This document shows positions 52,685-63,000 of a stretch of DNA of 64,000 bases, piece after piece (the first letter of the stretch is position 1; each line of letters starts with the position of its first letter). The position numbers and the translations under genes are program-made. The notes under the pieces are model-generated. The model had not been told where the DNA came from. It worked only from the letters and a program-made list of their open reading frames with translations, and did no database searches. The DNA comes from JAFGPL01 sp963781805. GTDB taxonomy: Bacteria > Bacteroidota > Bacteroidia > Bacteroidales > UBA10428. The stretch covers positions 310,001-374,000 of the forward strand of contig CAWAHF010000004.1 of assembly GCA_963781805.1 (NCBI GenBank), written 5' to 3'.

Positions 52685-54679
52685 ATGAATCACAAATATT
52701 TTTTCAGTTTTATTTCTGTTTTATTACTACTGCTTCAATTGAACATTGAAAAAAGCAACGCCCAACAATTAGCATTTCCAGGCGCTGAAGGATTTGGCAG
52801 GTATACTACCGGAGGAAGAGGAGGTACAGTGTATGAAGTTATCAATCTTTCTGATGCAGGGGTAGGAAGTTTAAGATATGGGATAGAATCGCTCTCTGGT
52901 CCCCGTACCATCGTCTTTAATGTTTCAGGGACTATTGAACTCACAAAAAGTCTGAACATTAAAAACGGTGATTTGACCATTGCCGGTCAAACTGCACCGG
53001 GAGACGGGATTTGTATTAAAAACGCAAAACTAGTTGTTCCTTCCAGTGCATTAACAACTGTAACCTCTTTAGCAAATAACACTGTTGAAATTAGTACCGA
53101 CAATGTTATTATCAGGTATATGAGATTCCGACCGGGAGACGAAATTGATAATTCTGTCGGTGCTCCCTTGAGTAATCTTCAATTTGAAAATGACGGATTA
53201 TGGGGACGTAATCATAAAAATATTATGATTGATCACTGCTCTATGTCCTGGGCTATTGATGAAGTCGCCAGTTTTTACGACAATGAAAACTTTACGATGC
53301 AATGGTGTATTGTAGGTGAAAGTTTGTATTCTTCGTTTCACTCCAAAGGTAATCATGGTTATGGGGGTATTTGGGGTGGCTGGGGTGCGACCTTTCATCA
53401 CAATCTTTTGGCTGATCACACAAGCAGGAATCCGCGTTTTTGCGGTGCAAGGTATCATGTATCCACTGCGTCAAAGGAAGTTGTTGACTACAGAAACAAT
53501 GTGATTTTCAATTGGGCTGGTAATAGCGCATATGGTGGTGAAGGAGGTCAACAAAATATGGTAAACAATTATTACAGACCGGGACCGGGTACTGTCAAAA
53601 AAGGAGGTTCTGCTTTTTTCCGGATAGTCAATCCATCTGTTTCTACCAGTCCTAGGGTAGATTCAATAAGTAAATGGTACATCGCGGGAAATGTTATGGA
53701 GGGAACATCATCAGTTACTTTGAACAATACCCTCCTTGGGGGAGGATTTCAACCGCAATACTCTGATTCGGTTCAGGGATTGTGGGCCCGGGTGGCATTT
53801 CCGTTTAATTATGCTCCTGTTGTAACACAATCAGCTGAAAAGGCGTTGGAATCTATTATTGAACATTGCGGTGCTTCACTTTCTCGTGATTCGGTAGATA
53901 AAAGAATAATGAATCAGTTAGTTACTGCCTCAGCAACCACCGGGGGTACCTATGGAGCTAATACCGGGATTATTGATAGTCCCTCAGAGGTAGGAGGCTG
54001 GCCGGTATTAAACTCCACTGCAGCACCGGTTGATACAGATCATGATGGCATGCCAGATGATTGGGAAACTTCACACGGTTTGAGTATCAGTGATCCAAGT
54101 GACAGAAATACGGTTGATACGGATGGATATACCATGCTTGAAAAATATCTGAATAGCCTGGTGAATTTTACGCCAATTGTTCCTGTTGAGCTATCAACAA
54201 ATATAGATGGTAATGGAAAGATAACACCTGCCTCGGGCGAATACGAACCGGGTACAGAACTAAAATTGACAGCCGTTGCAGATTCAGGTTGGTCATTCAG
54301 TGCGTGGAGCGGAGATACTGCAAGTGAGAATGCAAGTATAACCTTAATGATGAATAGCAACAAAAATTTAACGGCAACATTTGTGAAGAATCCTTCCGCT
54401 ATAACGGAGGAGTTTAGTGAAAACATTAGCACTTATTGTTATCCAAATCCGGTCAAGAATAATGCAATTATAGTATTCAGCCTTTCCACATCCGAAGAAA
54501 TTCAAATTTCTCTATTTAACATGTATGGAAAATTTGTGAAAGAAATTTCAAAGGGTTTTTATAATCAGGGGATAAATAAAGTTGACTTTGGAACTTCAGA
54601 ATTAGGTTCTGGTGTTTATTTCTATTCTGTAACAAATGGGTCTGAAACAGTAATTAACAGGCTTGTGCTTATCAAATAA
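52685..54679 (+). CDS. PL1-family pectate lyase with InlB-type repeat and T9SS sorting domain
   Basis: The 664-residue protein has a signal peptide (FISVLLLLLQLNIEKSNA). The PL1 core (residues ~30-455) has FPGAEGFGRYTTGGRGG, TIAGQTAPGDGICIKN, VIIRYMRFRPGDE, IMIDHCSMSWAIDEVASFYDN, FHHNLLADHTSRNPRFCG and NNYYRPGP. A calcium loop DTDHDGMPDDWETSHGL lies near residue 455. Next is a divergent InlB B-repeat-like domain (GNGKITPASGEYEPGTELKLTAVADSGWSFSAWSGD...NLTATFVK, residues ~505-570), then a T9SS type A sorting domain (YCYPNPVKNNAIIVFSLSTSEEIQISLFNMYGK). Secreted endo-acting pectate lyase; the extra repeat may aid surface or substrate binding. Confidence 0.93.
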   Translation: MNHKYFFSFISVLLLLLQLNIEKSNAQQLAFPGAEGFGRYTTGGRGGTVYEVINLSDAGVGSLRYGIESLSGPRTIVFNVSGTIELTKSLNIKNGDLTIAGQTAPGDGICIKNAKLVVPSSALTTVTSLANNTVEISTDNVIIRYMRFRPGDEIDNSVGAPLSNLQFENDGLWGRNHKNIMIDHCSMSWAIDEVASFYDNENFTMQWCIVGESLYSSFHSKGNHGYGGIWGGWGATFHHNLLADHTSRNPRFCGARYHVSTASKEVVDYRNNVIFNWAGNSAYGGEGGQQNMVNNYYRPGPGTVKKGGSAFFRIVNPSVSTSPRVDSISKWYIAGNVMEGTSSVTLNNTLLGGGFQPQYSDSVQGLWARVAFPFNYAPVVTQSAEKALESIIEHCGASLSRDSVDKRIMNQLVTASATTGGTYGANTGIIDSPSEVGGWPVLNSTAAPVDTDHDGMPDDWETSHGLSISDPSDRNTVDTDGYTMLEKYLNSLVNFTPIVPVELSTNIDGNGKITPASGEYEPGTELKLTAVADSGWSFSAWSGDTASENASITLMMNSNKNLTATFVKNPSAITEEFSENISTYCYPNPVKNNAIIVFSLSTSEEIQISLFNMYGKFVKEISKGFYNQGINKVDFGTSELGSGVYFYSVTNGSETVINRLVLIK

Positions 54680-54739
54680 TATGTTTATCTCATATACGTT
54701 GAGAATCCTTATTATATAATCCAAACAACCCCAACTACT

Positions 54740-56140
54740 ATGAAAATTGCAATTTTATTTTCATACATAATTTGCATTTTATTATCTATCAGTTTTGCAT
54801 ACTCTCAACCAATTGCTTTCCCCGGTGCAGAGGGTTTTGGCCGCTTTACATCGGGAGGAAGAGGCGGTAAAGTTATTATCGTAAATAACCTTTCCGATAA
54901 TCTGTCCAATCCGGTTGAAGGTTCAGTAAGATGGGCAATAGATCAGAAGGGAACGAGAACCGTCGTATTTGCAGTTTCAGGAACTATTCCACTTGAGGGT
55001 CCATTGGAAATAATAAACAACGATATTACTATTGCAGGTCAGACGGCTCCTGGTGATGGAATCTGTCTGAAAAATTATCCTCTTTCTGTGAGAGCCGATA
55101 ATGTGATCATCCGGTTTATGAGATTTCGATGCGGCAATGATAAACTTGAAAGCGACGCACAAGATGCTTTGAATGGCAAAGGTTATAAAAATATCATCAT
55201 TGATCATTGTTCTGCAAGCTGGTCGATCGATGAGACCGCTACTTTTTATGATAATGCTTATTTTACCATGCAGTGGTGTATCATTAGCGAAAGTCTTTAC
55301 AATTCAGGACATCCGAAAGGTGATCATGGATATGGAGGAATATGGGGAGGACAAGGTGCATCTTTTCATCACAATTTGCTGGCAGATCATACCAGTCGTA
55401 ATCCTCGCTTTTGTGGACCAAGATATTCCGGAAGACCGGATTTGGAACTTGTCGATTACAGAAACAATGTAATTTTCAACTGGGGTTTTCAGAGCGCATA
55501 TGGCGGTGAAGAAGGCAGTCAGAATATGGTTAATAATTACTACAAAGTCGGACCCGCTACTGGTAAAGGAGAAAAAAAATACAGGATTCTTGATTTAACA
55601 CAATTCTTTTTTAATACCCGAATGCAACCGGATACTTTATGGGCTGGTAAGTTTTATATAGCCGGAAATGTCGTCGAAGGTTTCCCGGATGCTACATCCG
55701 ATAATTGGAAATATGGCGTACAGGGGGCTACCTGGGAGGAAAAACTAAAGTCCAGGATGGATACTCCCTTCCATTTTGCTACTGTTACAACTCAATCTGC
55801 AGAGGAGGCTTATCAACTTGTATTGAAAAGTGCAGGAGCCATATTACCCAAAAGAGATCCTGTTGACCAACGGATTATTTCGGAAGTGCAAAGTGGCAAA
55901 TGTATGTATGGGGATTCATGGGGTAAAAACACCGGTATTATTGACAGCCAGAATTCAGTTGGAGGTTGGCCGGAACTTAAATCACTTCCTGCACCAAAGG
56001 ATACCGATAAAGACGGTATGCCGGACGTTTGGGAAAAGGCAAACAGGTTGGATCCAAGGAATCATGATGATAGAAATGGCTATTCTCTTAATTCTCTCTA
56101 TACCAACCTGGAAGTATATCTAAACAGCTTAGTTAATTAA
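54740..56140 (+). CDS. PL1-family pectate lyase, no T9SS domain
   Basis: The 466-residue protein has a signal peptide (IAILFSYIICILLSISFAYS). The compact PL1 enzyme has FPGAEGFGRFTSGGRGG, TIAGQTAPGDGICLKNYPLSV, VIIRFMRFRCGND, IIIDHCSASWSIDETATFYDN, FHHNLLADHTSRNPRFCGPRY and NNYYKVGP, and a calcium loop DTDKDGMPDVWEKANRLDP near the C-terminus. There is no sorting domain, so it differs in location from the T9SS lyase 61 bases upstream. The same pairing (T9SS lyase, then plain lyase) occurs at 2-2773. Inferred role: cleavage of homogalacturonan fragments in the periplasm. Confidence 0.93.
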   Translation: MKIAILFSYIICILLSISFAYSQPIAFPGAEGFGRFTSGGRGGKVIIVNNLSDNLSNPVEGSVRWAIDQKGTRTVVFAVSGTIPLEGPLEIINNDITIAGQTAPGDGICLKNYPLSVRADNVIIRFMRFRCGNDKLESDAQDALNGKGYKNIIIDHCSASWSIDETATFYDNAYFTMQWCIISESLYNSGHPKGDHGYGGIWGGQGASFHHNLLADHTSRNPRFCGPRYSGRPDLELVDYRNNVIFNWGFQSAYGGEEGSQNMVNNYYKVGPATGKGEKKYRILDLTQFFFNTRMQPDTLWAGKFYIAGNVVEGFPDATSDNWKYGVQGATWEEKLKSRMDTPFHFATVTTQSAEEAYQLVLKSAGAILPKRDPVDQRIISEVQSGKCMYGDSWGKNTGIIDSQNSVGGWPELKSLPAPKDTDKDGMPDVWEKANRLDPRNHDDRNGYSLNSLYTNLEVYLNSLVN

Positions 56141-56157
56141 TCACTAACTAAATTCCT

Positions 56158-56360
56158 CCCCTTTTTTAAGGGGAGGTGCCCGCAGGGCGGAGGGGTATCC
56201 CCTTTTTTAAGGGGAGGTGCCCGCAGGGCGGAGGGGTATCCCCTTTTTTAAGGGGAGGTGCCCGCAGGGCGGAGGGGTATCCCCTTTTTTAAGGGGAGGT
56301 GCCCGCAAAGCGGAGGGGTATCCCCTTTTTTTAAGGGGAGGTGCCCGCAGGGCGGAGGGA
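56158..56360. repeat. Tandem repeat, five 41-bp units with internal hairpin
   Basis: Units start at 56158, 56199, 56240, 56281 and 56322. Each reads CCCCTTTTTTAAGGGGAGGT followed by GCCCGCAGGGCGGAGGGGTAT-type sequence, with two palindromic parts: CCCC...GGGG and GCCCGCAGGGC. Unit 4 has AAAG for AGGG and unit 5 has one extra T. It lies between convergent genes (PL1 and the FGGY kinase), filling two thirds of that gap. I recognise the unit as a common dispersed Bacteroidota repeat. A reading frame across it is an artefact. Confidence 0.92.
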
Positions 56361-56441
56361 TCTACCATTTTTTATAAGAATTGCCCATTGGTAAAAGGGA
56401 TCAATTTTTTTATTAAAGATAATCGAAGCGTAAGTATGTAA

Positions 56442-57926
56442 TTATCTACCTCTGGCCATACGAACAGCTTTTTCCCATCCTTTATATAGAATATCCTTTT
56501 TTTCTTTTTCCATGGACGGAAAGATTTCTTTATTTCCGTTATAGAGACCTTCCAGCTGTTCAAGACTTTGCCACATACCGGTTCCCAATCCACCTGCGAG
56601 TGCTGCTCCAAGCGCCGAAGCTTCTTCAATATTACTTATGGTGATAGCTGTATTTAACATGTCCGATTGAAACTGCATCAGGAATTTATTTTTGGTGGGC
56701 CCACCATCCACTCTGATTCCGGTTAATGCAATACCTGATTTTTCAGTCATTAAATCAAGCAAATCCTTAACCTGGTAGGCAATCGATTCCAAACCTGCTC
56801 TTACAATATGCGCTTTGCGTGTACCACTATGCATTCCTGAAATGGTTGCCCTCACCTGATTATCCCAATATGGAGCGCCCAACCCTGCAAATGCCGGTAC
56901 AAAATAGACTCCTTCCGTGGAAGGAACTGATAACGCAAGTTCTTCCGATTCTGAGGAGCTGTTAATTATTTCAAGCGTATCCACCATCCATTTAATCGTA
57001 GCGCCGGTACTGTGTATGTTTCCTTCAAATACGTAATTGATCTTTCCTTTAATGCCATAACCTATCGAAGTAACTAGTCCTTCAGGCGGTTCGGCAGGCT
57101 CTGATCCAATATTCATCATAACAGATGAGCCGGTACCATAAGTAACTTTGGATAATCCCTGGTGATAACAACGTTGTCCGAATAAGGCTGCATGCGAATC
57201 ACCCAGAATTCCTGATATTGGAATTTTGTTTTCGAAAAAACCTTCAATATTTGAATCACCATAAACTGAGTCTGCATATTTTAGTTCAGGTAACATATTT
57301 ATGGGTACATCAAAAAGTGCACAAATTTCTTCATCCCATGCAAGGGTGTGAATATTCATTAACATGGTACGGCAGGCATTTGAATAATCGGTTGCATGCA
57401 CTTTTCCTCCGGTTAGTTTCCATATTAACCAGGAATCCATAGTACCGGCAATAAGGATTCCATCCTTTGCTTTCTGCATAATTTCAGGGTTGTTGTTCAG
57501 GATCCAATGCAGTCCGCTTGCTGAAAAATAAGGATCAATGATGAGACCTGTTTTTTGCCGGATAATATCTTCAAATCCGTTAGATTTTAATTCATTGCAC
57601 TTCTCTTCACCTCTCAGGCATTGCCATACAACGGCGTTGCAAACCGGTTTGCCGGTATTTATATCCCAAACAAGAATAGTCTCTCTCTGGTTAGTTATTG
57701 AAAGACATTGTATAGAATTTTTATCAATTCCGGACTCATTTATCACATCTTTTATGACTTTTAGTACATTTCTATAAATTTCTTCCGGATCATGTTCCAC
57801 CCAACCAGGCTTAGGATAGATTTGCCTGTGCGAAACATTGGCTCTTGCTACAAATCGGGCATCCTGATCAAACAGAACAGCTTTTGTTCCCGATGTGCTT
57901 TGATCGATGGAGAGGATGTAATTCAT
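56442..57926 (-). CDS. FGGY-family carbohydrate kinase (glycerol kinase-like; apulose kinase candidate)
   Basis: I start at 57926 (MNYILSIDQSTSGTKAVLFD), giving 494 residues; an upstream ATG at 57968 adds 14 residues with no domain. Motifs: DQSTSGTKA phosphate loop, SHRQIYPKPGWVEHDPEEIY, ITNQRETILVWD, NAVVWQCLRGEE, GILGDSHAALFGQRC, VTYGTGSSVMMNIG and RVDGGPTKNKFLMQFQSDML with ASALGAALAGG (adenosine site). The sequence is close to GlpK. It is the third gene of an operon with both subunits of a split transketolase, the gene set of apulose-4-phosphate metabolism (apulose kinase plus apulose-4-phosphate transketolase). An apiosidase lies in the same window. Glycerol or dihydroxyacetone kinase activity remains possible. 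Confidence 0.88.
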   Translation of the reverse strand: MNYILSIDQSTSGTKAVLFDQDARFVARANVSHRQIYPKPGWVEHDPEEIYRNVLKVIKDVINESGIDKNSIQCLSITNQRETILVWDINTGKPVCNAVVWQCLRGEEKCNELKSNGFEDIIRQKTGLIIDPYFSASGLHWILNNNPEIMQKAKDGILIAGTMDSWLIWKLTGGKVHATDYSNACRTMLMNIHTLAWDEEICALFDVPINMLPELKYADSVYGDSNIEGFFENKIPISGILGDSHAALFGQRCYHQGLSKVTYGTGSSVMMNIGSEPAEPPEGLVTSIGYGIKGKINYVFEGNIHSTGATIKWMVDTLEIINSSSESEELALSVPSTEGVYFVPAFAGLGAPYWDNQVRATISGMHSGTRKAHIVRAGLESIAYQVKDLLDLMTEKSGIALTGIRVDGGPTKNKFLMQFQSDMLNTAITISNIEEASALGAALAGGLGTGMWQSLEQLEGLYNGNKEIFPSMEKEKKDILYKGWEKAVRMARGR

Positions 57927-58076
57927 AAGATGATATTCATATTTGAAAATTCGAAGTTTTAAAAACACTATTAAAACTTTTCTTTGCGTCTTTGCGTGAA
58001 ACTCCTGAGCTCAAAGGATTCTAATTTTTTACTAATAAATGTTTAAAATAATTAATTTTTCCATTTTTTAGTGTCC

Positions 58077-59024
58077 TTACGCCTTAGCGGTTAGAAATTC
58101 TTTAGCTGTTTTGACAATTCCCTCTGCATTAATCCCATAGTATTCAAAAAGTTCACTCGAGCTTCCATGCATGGCATTTTCATCCGGGAATCCGATAATT
58201 TTTAATGGAACAGGACAATTTTGAGCGATATATTCTGAAACAGCAGAACCAAGTCCGCCAAATATATGGTGTTCTTCAACGGTTATGATTTTACCTGTCT
58301 CTTTAGCTGCCTTGGCAATTGTATCCATATCCAGGGGTTTGATGGTATGCATATCGATTACCCTTGCTTTAATTCCCTTTTTAACAAGAGCCTTACCTGC
58401 CTCAAGACAATGAAATACGGTTTCGCCTGTACCAATAATAGTAAGATCGTTACCATCTAATAGAATATTTGCTTTCCCTATCTCAAAGCGAGTCTTTTCA
58501 TCAGAATAAACATCAGGTACTGCACCTCTTCCCATTCTCACAAATACAGGACCTACGTGATGCACCAGCTGTTCGGTTAATATAACCGTCTGATACTTAT
58601 CACATGGTAAAATTACAGTCATATCAGGCAAAACCCGCATAACGGCAATATCATTCAGACTATGATGGGTCGAACCAAGTGCTCCATAACTCACTCCTCC
58701 ACTTACCCCAATAATTTTAACGTTGGTTTTGGAATAGGCAACATCTACCTTCACCTGTTCATAACTTCTTGAACTGTAAAAACATGCAGGTCCGCAAACA
58801 AAAGGTTTTTTTCCGCTTAGTGCAAGACCTGCCGATACTCCAATAGCATTTTGCTCGGCTATTCCAACTTCAACAAACTGTTGTGGCAAAACTTCAGCAA
58901 ATTTATTAAGTGTGACTGATCCTCTTGCATCCGAAGTGACAGCTATTATGTTTGAATCCTGTTGGGCCAGTTCGATCAATTTGTTTGTAAATGCCTGCCT
59001 GCAAGGAATATTATTTGTTTTCAT
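58077..59024 (-). CDS. Transketolase C-terminal subunit (split transketolase), pair 2; apulose-4-phosphate transketolase candidate
   Basis: The 315-residue protein has the pyrimidine-binding and C-terminal domains: IIAVTSDARGSVTLNKFAEVLPQQFVEVGIAEQNAIGVSAGLA (GIAEQN Glu), CFYSSRSYEQVKVDVAY, GVSGGVSYGALGSTHHSLNDIAVMRVLPDMTVILPCDKYQT and ARVIDMHTIKPLDMDTI. It is paired with the N-terminal subunit encoded 3 bases upstream. Overall similarity to the pair-1 protein (29910) is clear but modest, so the two pairs probably differ in substrate. The association with an FGGY kinase makes this pair the better match to apulose-4-phosphate transketolase. Confidence 0.9.
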   Translation of the reverse strand: MKTNNIPCRQAFTNKLIELAQQDSNIIAVTSDARGSVTLNKFAEVLPQQFVEVGIAEQNAIGVSAGLALSGKKPFVCGPACFYSSRSYEQVKVDVAYSKTNVKIIGVSGGVSYGALGSTHHSLNDIAVMRVLPDMTVILPCDKYQTVILTEQLVHHVGPVFVRMGRGAVPDVYSDEKTRFEIGKANILLDGNDLTIIGTGETVFHCLEAGKALVKKGIKARVIDMHTIKPLDMDTIAKAAKETGKIITVEEHHIFGGLGSAVSEYIAQNCPVPLKIIGFPDENAMHGSSSELFEYYGINAEGIVKTAKEFLTAKA

Positions 59025-59027
59025 GGA

Positions 59028-59852
59028 TTAAACATGCATTAATTTATCCAATTCTTCCAACGCCTGTTTCAATTGTTCTACGGTTGGTACTTTGTGATGC
59101 CATTCCGGTTTGTTTTCAATAAATGAGACGCCTTTCCCTTTAACGGTGTGTGCAATCACCAGGTGTGGTTTGCTGGCTTCAACAGGCAACACATCAAACA
59201 ACTTCATTATACTGCCAATATCGTTCCCGTCAGTTTCTTCAACATGCCAGTTATATGCTTCCCATCGTTTTCTAAGATTTTCAAGAGACATTACCTCTTC
59301 CGTAGGCCCGCTAATCTGTAAAAAATTTCTGTCGATAATAGCAACAAGGTTGTCAAGCTTATAATGTCCGGCGCAATTCGCTGCTTCCATGATTGAACCT
59401 TCTCCCTGTTCACCATCGCCCATTAAAACAAATATCCTTGACTTACGCTTATCCATTTTCCCCGCAAGCGCCATACCTGTAGCAACTGACAATCCATGTC
59501 CCAGCGATCCTGAATTAATTTCAACTCCCGGCACTTTTCTGGTCGGATGACCAGCCAGGAGTGATTGAAATTTTCCATAGGTATCCAGAATATCTTTTGA
59601 GAAATAGCCGGCTTCCGCCAACACACAATAAAAACCTTCCACACTATGACCTTTACTGAGAATAAACCGGTCACGTTCGGTCCAGGCAGGGTCTTCAGGT
59701 TTGTATTTCATAATATGAAAGTACAACGTGACCAGAATATCAACTGATGAAAGAGCTCCGCCTGTATGACCTCCGCCTGCATAATGAATTATTTGGAGAA
59801 GTCTTCTGCGGATTTCAGTTGCCGTATTTTCAAGTTCTGTTTTTGTTTTCAT
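59028..59852 (-). CDS. Transketolase N-terminal subunit (split transketolase), pair 2
   Basis: The 274-residue thiamine-diphosphate domain has YAGGGHTGGALSSVDILVTLYFHIM, RDRFILSKGHSVEGFYCVLAEAGYF, HPTRKVPGVEINSGSLGHGLSVATGMALAGKM, FVLMGDGEQGEGSIMEAANCAGHYKLDNLVAIIDRNFLQISG (GDG...N motif) and HTVKGKGVSFIENKPEWHHKVP. It is the first gene of the minus-strand operon 59852-56442, with a well-formed promoter about 85 bases upstream. It lacks the extra 20-residue insert of the pair-1 subunit at 30856. Confidence 0.9.
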   Translation of the reverse strand: MKTKTELENTATEIRRRLLQIIHYAGGGHTGGALSSVDILVTLYFHIMKYKPEDPAWTERDRFILSKGHSVEGFYCVLAEAGYFSKDILDTYGKFQSLLAGHPTRKVPGVEINSGSLGHGLSVATGMALAGKMDKRKSRIFVLMGDGEQGEGSIMEAANCAGHYKLDNLVAIIDRNFLQISGPTEEVMSLENLRKRWEAYNWHVEETDGNDIGSIMKLFDVLPVEASKPHLVIAHTVKGKGVSFIENKPEWHHKVPTVEQLKQALEELDKLMHV

Positions 59853-59933
59853 TTAATATCATTCAAATCAATGATATATCCGTTAGTAAAACCTAAATAG
59901 CAATATTTATCGGGTATTTTTTAGATATCAATA

Positions 59934-59963
59934 CAAAAGTAAAAAACTAAAGCCAATAAGCAA
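59934..59963 (-). promoter_or_regulatory. Bacteroidota-type promoter of the transketolase/kinase operon
   Basis: On the minus strand, TTG (59961-59963), exactly 19 bases of spacer, then TACTTTTG (59934-59941) match TTTG-N19-TAnnTTTG with a perfect -7 box. It lies ~82 bases before the ATG at 59852. It is the best promoter match in the window. Confidence 0.72.
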
Positions 59964-60011
59964 GATAGAAAAGTAAGCGCTATTTTTTGGAAGATAGCCT
60001 ATTCAAAAGAA

Positions 60012-60049
60012 AAAAAATAAAAAAAGGAGTTGCCGGTAAGACAACTCCC
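60012..60049 (-). terminator. Rho-independent terminator of the CE8 gene
   Basis: GGAGTTG (60026-60032) and CAACTCC (60042-60048) form a 7-bp stem with a 9-nt loop. Read on the minus strand it is followed by a long T-rich run (60012-60025 are nearly all A on the plus strand). It lies 40 bases past the CE8 stop at 60089 and also shields the promoter at 59934. Confidence 0.88.
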
Positions 60050-60088
60050 AAACAATTAATCAGATTTAACCAAAATTTCTGATGAAAT

Positions 60089-63000
60089 TTAGTAGACTAT
60101 GAATTTGTATAATTGTTCTTGAATTTTTACAAAATATACACCTTTTGTAAGTGAAGAGATATCAATAGATGCATTGTCTTTGTTTACCTGTTTTTCCAAG
60201 ACAATTTGACCTTGATTGTTGAAAATTATAATATTTTCAGTAGAATTCTTCAATCCCTTAATAATTAAATTACTGCTGGCAGGATTTGGGTACAACTGAA
60301 TTTCCGCATCTGAGGGAGAAATAACAGCACTGGGTTCACCTACATTTAGTGTCTGTACTATATCATTTGGGGCAGCATAATAAAGAAAGTTACCAGGCTG
60401 CGAAGCAGTTATGTCAGTGGTTCCTGAAGCAGCCAAAGTCACCTGGTTTCCATTGATGGTAGCAACCGATGTATTGGAGCTTGTATATGTTAAAGGTAAA
60501 TTTGAAGTTGAAGTACCTGTAAGTTCAAATGGAGCATCTCCCATTCTCTTATCCGGTAAGGCATCAAACTGAATCGTCTGCGCTAATTTTTCACAAATGG
60601 TTGTATCGGGCATCCAGTCAATACCAAATGACGGGTTTGTTGTTTTGGCAAAAATATTCTCAATGGTATATGATGACGCTTCTTCATCGGTTAATTGTAT
60701 ACCCGGATAATTAATGTTTGTTGATCTTTGAGCCGGATTATAACCCGGGCCAAAACAATTATACTCTGCGAACAACGGATTAAGGCTCGATGTCATATTA
60801 GTCCAGCCTGCAGGGGCAACTGTTGAAGGTTCTTCACAATACATATATACAACCTTCGGATTACCCTGCCAGGGTCTTCCAAGATAAATGGATGAGATTG
60901 TCCCTCCATCATAACCAATCTTATCCGTCATGATTTTGCAATTTCTGAACACATATCCGAACCTGGAATTTACATTAGTGCTGGCAGCTGTTAACGGTCC
61001 TCCGTTTCTGAGTTCTTTGAGTTCACAACTGTCAAACACAACGGTTGCCTGTCCGAAGATATAGTCCACTGCGCCTTCGATGTAGCAGTCTTTCATATAT
61101 ATTCTGCCCAGTCCATATGTGTAATAGGTATCCTGATAACCTTTCAACACACAATGGTAGTAGCTTTGTCGGTCGCCATTGGTACGCAATGCAACTGCCT
61201 GGGCAGTCTGATTTGTGTTCTGGAAGGTAATTTTATAAGCCTGGAAGTCATTAGCTTCAATCGAGACACTGTATGATCCTGATGTTCCAACTGTACCACC
61301 GGAACCATTTGGAGTGTTTGCATTATCATCGTAAACCAGAATAGTACTATCCGGATGATCTCCTCTTAAGACCACATTCACTTTGTTTTTGGCAAGCATC
61401 AGTTTTTCCTGGTATACGCCCGGCTTAATATAAATGGTCCATGTACCGGTATATAAGTCAGGCACAGCATCAAAGGCAGCCTGAACCGTGGTATAATCTC
61501 CACTGCCGTCTTTTGCCACTACTTTCATTACATCTGGAGAAGCAGTTTGTGTGGTAAATACAATTTCATCGCCATATCCTGTACCGGCAGAATTGGTTGC
61601 ATAGGCTCTTAAATGGTATTCTAAGGCTTCATTCAGTGGATATGCCGTAGCATTGAATGAACCAAGTCCTTCTCCGTTTTCTGTAAAACTATCTGATGTT
61701 GTGGGACTACCTGTTGTATTCCAGCATATTCCTCTCCCTGTCACGGTATCACCGCCCCAATCGGTAACATTTCCACCGCTTTCGACAGTTTTAACGAGGA
61801 TCGCTGAAGCAGCTGTTGTGGTTACAGTTGGTACAACAATGGTTGCAAGGGTTGTGAATATCCGTTCTTCTCCATAATTTGTACCTGCTTTATTGGTAGC
61901 ATAAGCTCTAAGATAATAATCTGTTCCTGGAGTCAAACCTGAAACATAGCTTACAAACGTTCCTGAGCCGGTTCCGTCCGATGTTTTATCATCATCAATA
62001 GTTGCAGAACCTGTTGTATTCCAAACCACGCCACGTTCGGTTACCGGGGCTCCACCGTCTGATGGAATTGTACCACCGCAAGTAACAAAGGTTGTTGACA
62101 GATACGAAAGATTAGCTGATGTAACCATAGGTGGATCTGCAGTGACTCCTGTAGTGGTTCCGGTAATCTTGATGTCATTTACAGCAATTAATTTAGCCCA
62201 GCCAGCTGCTGCTGTATTGTGAGGGTAAACCCGTAAATAAAAAGTTACCCCTGAAATTATATTTGTATCCAACGGTACAGTCCAGTGATCCAGTGCATTT
62301 CCCGGGAGCTGGGAATCCGGAATTAACAAGGTAGCATCTGAAAAGTCAGCATTAACAGAAAAATAGACTGCTGCCTTGAAATTGGATTCAAACCATCCTC
62401 CAAGATTCATGCTTACGGAATCTATATGAAATGTTCCTCCGGTTTTTGGAGATACCGAAAATCCAAAATATAAATAAGAAACTGTATCGGGTTCGGCATT
62501 CCAGATTTTTGAAATAGTATGTATAGCGCCTGCAGTGACTGTATTCCCAGTTCCGTTTAAAGGTAAATCGGTGGTAGTATTGTACAACGTTAACGAATCG
62601 CTGTAAGTTGGTTCTCCCGCGAGAATATTTCCAGAGGTAACAGGTTCAGCCACTCCGTTATCAAACCATTTTACTTCAGATGGGGTGGCAAGACTTTCTC
62701 CATATCCTGAAATATTAACATTTCTTAAACAGATATATTTACCTGTTCTTACAGTAGGATCTTCAACCCAGAAATAAACCCTGAGGTACAAAGTCTCTCC
62801 ATCGTTAACGGTAAGATCCGCTGCCGATTTAATTTTCAAATAAGTATCTCTTGGCAGATAGTTACCTGCAATACCCGTGTTAAATTCTATGGGTGTTTTA
62901 GTATTAAAAGTTGAATCGGTAGAATAATATAACTCAGCCTTTAGGGTATTAATAGAAATGGAAGTGATCTCCAGCATTACGGAATCAAGATAGAAATTCG

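Noticed and set aside
56158..56360. CRISPR array
   Set aside because: Units are contiguous 41-bp repeats with no unique spacers and no cas genes nearby.
56217..56441. Plus-strand 74-residue reading frame with repeated GGARKAEG-like words
   Set aside because: It is a direct translation of the 41-bp tandem repeat and has no independent support.
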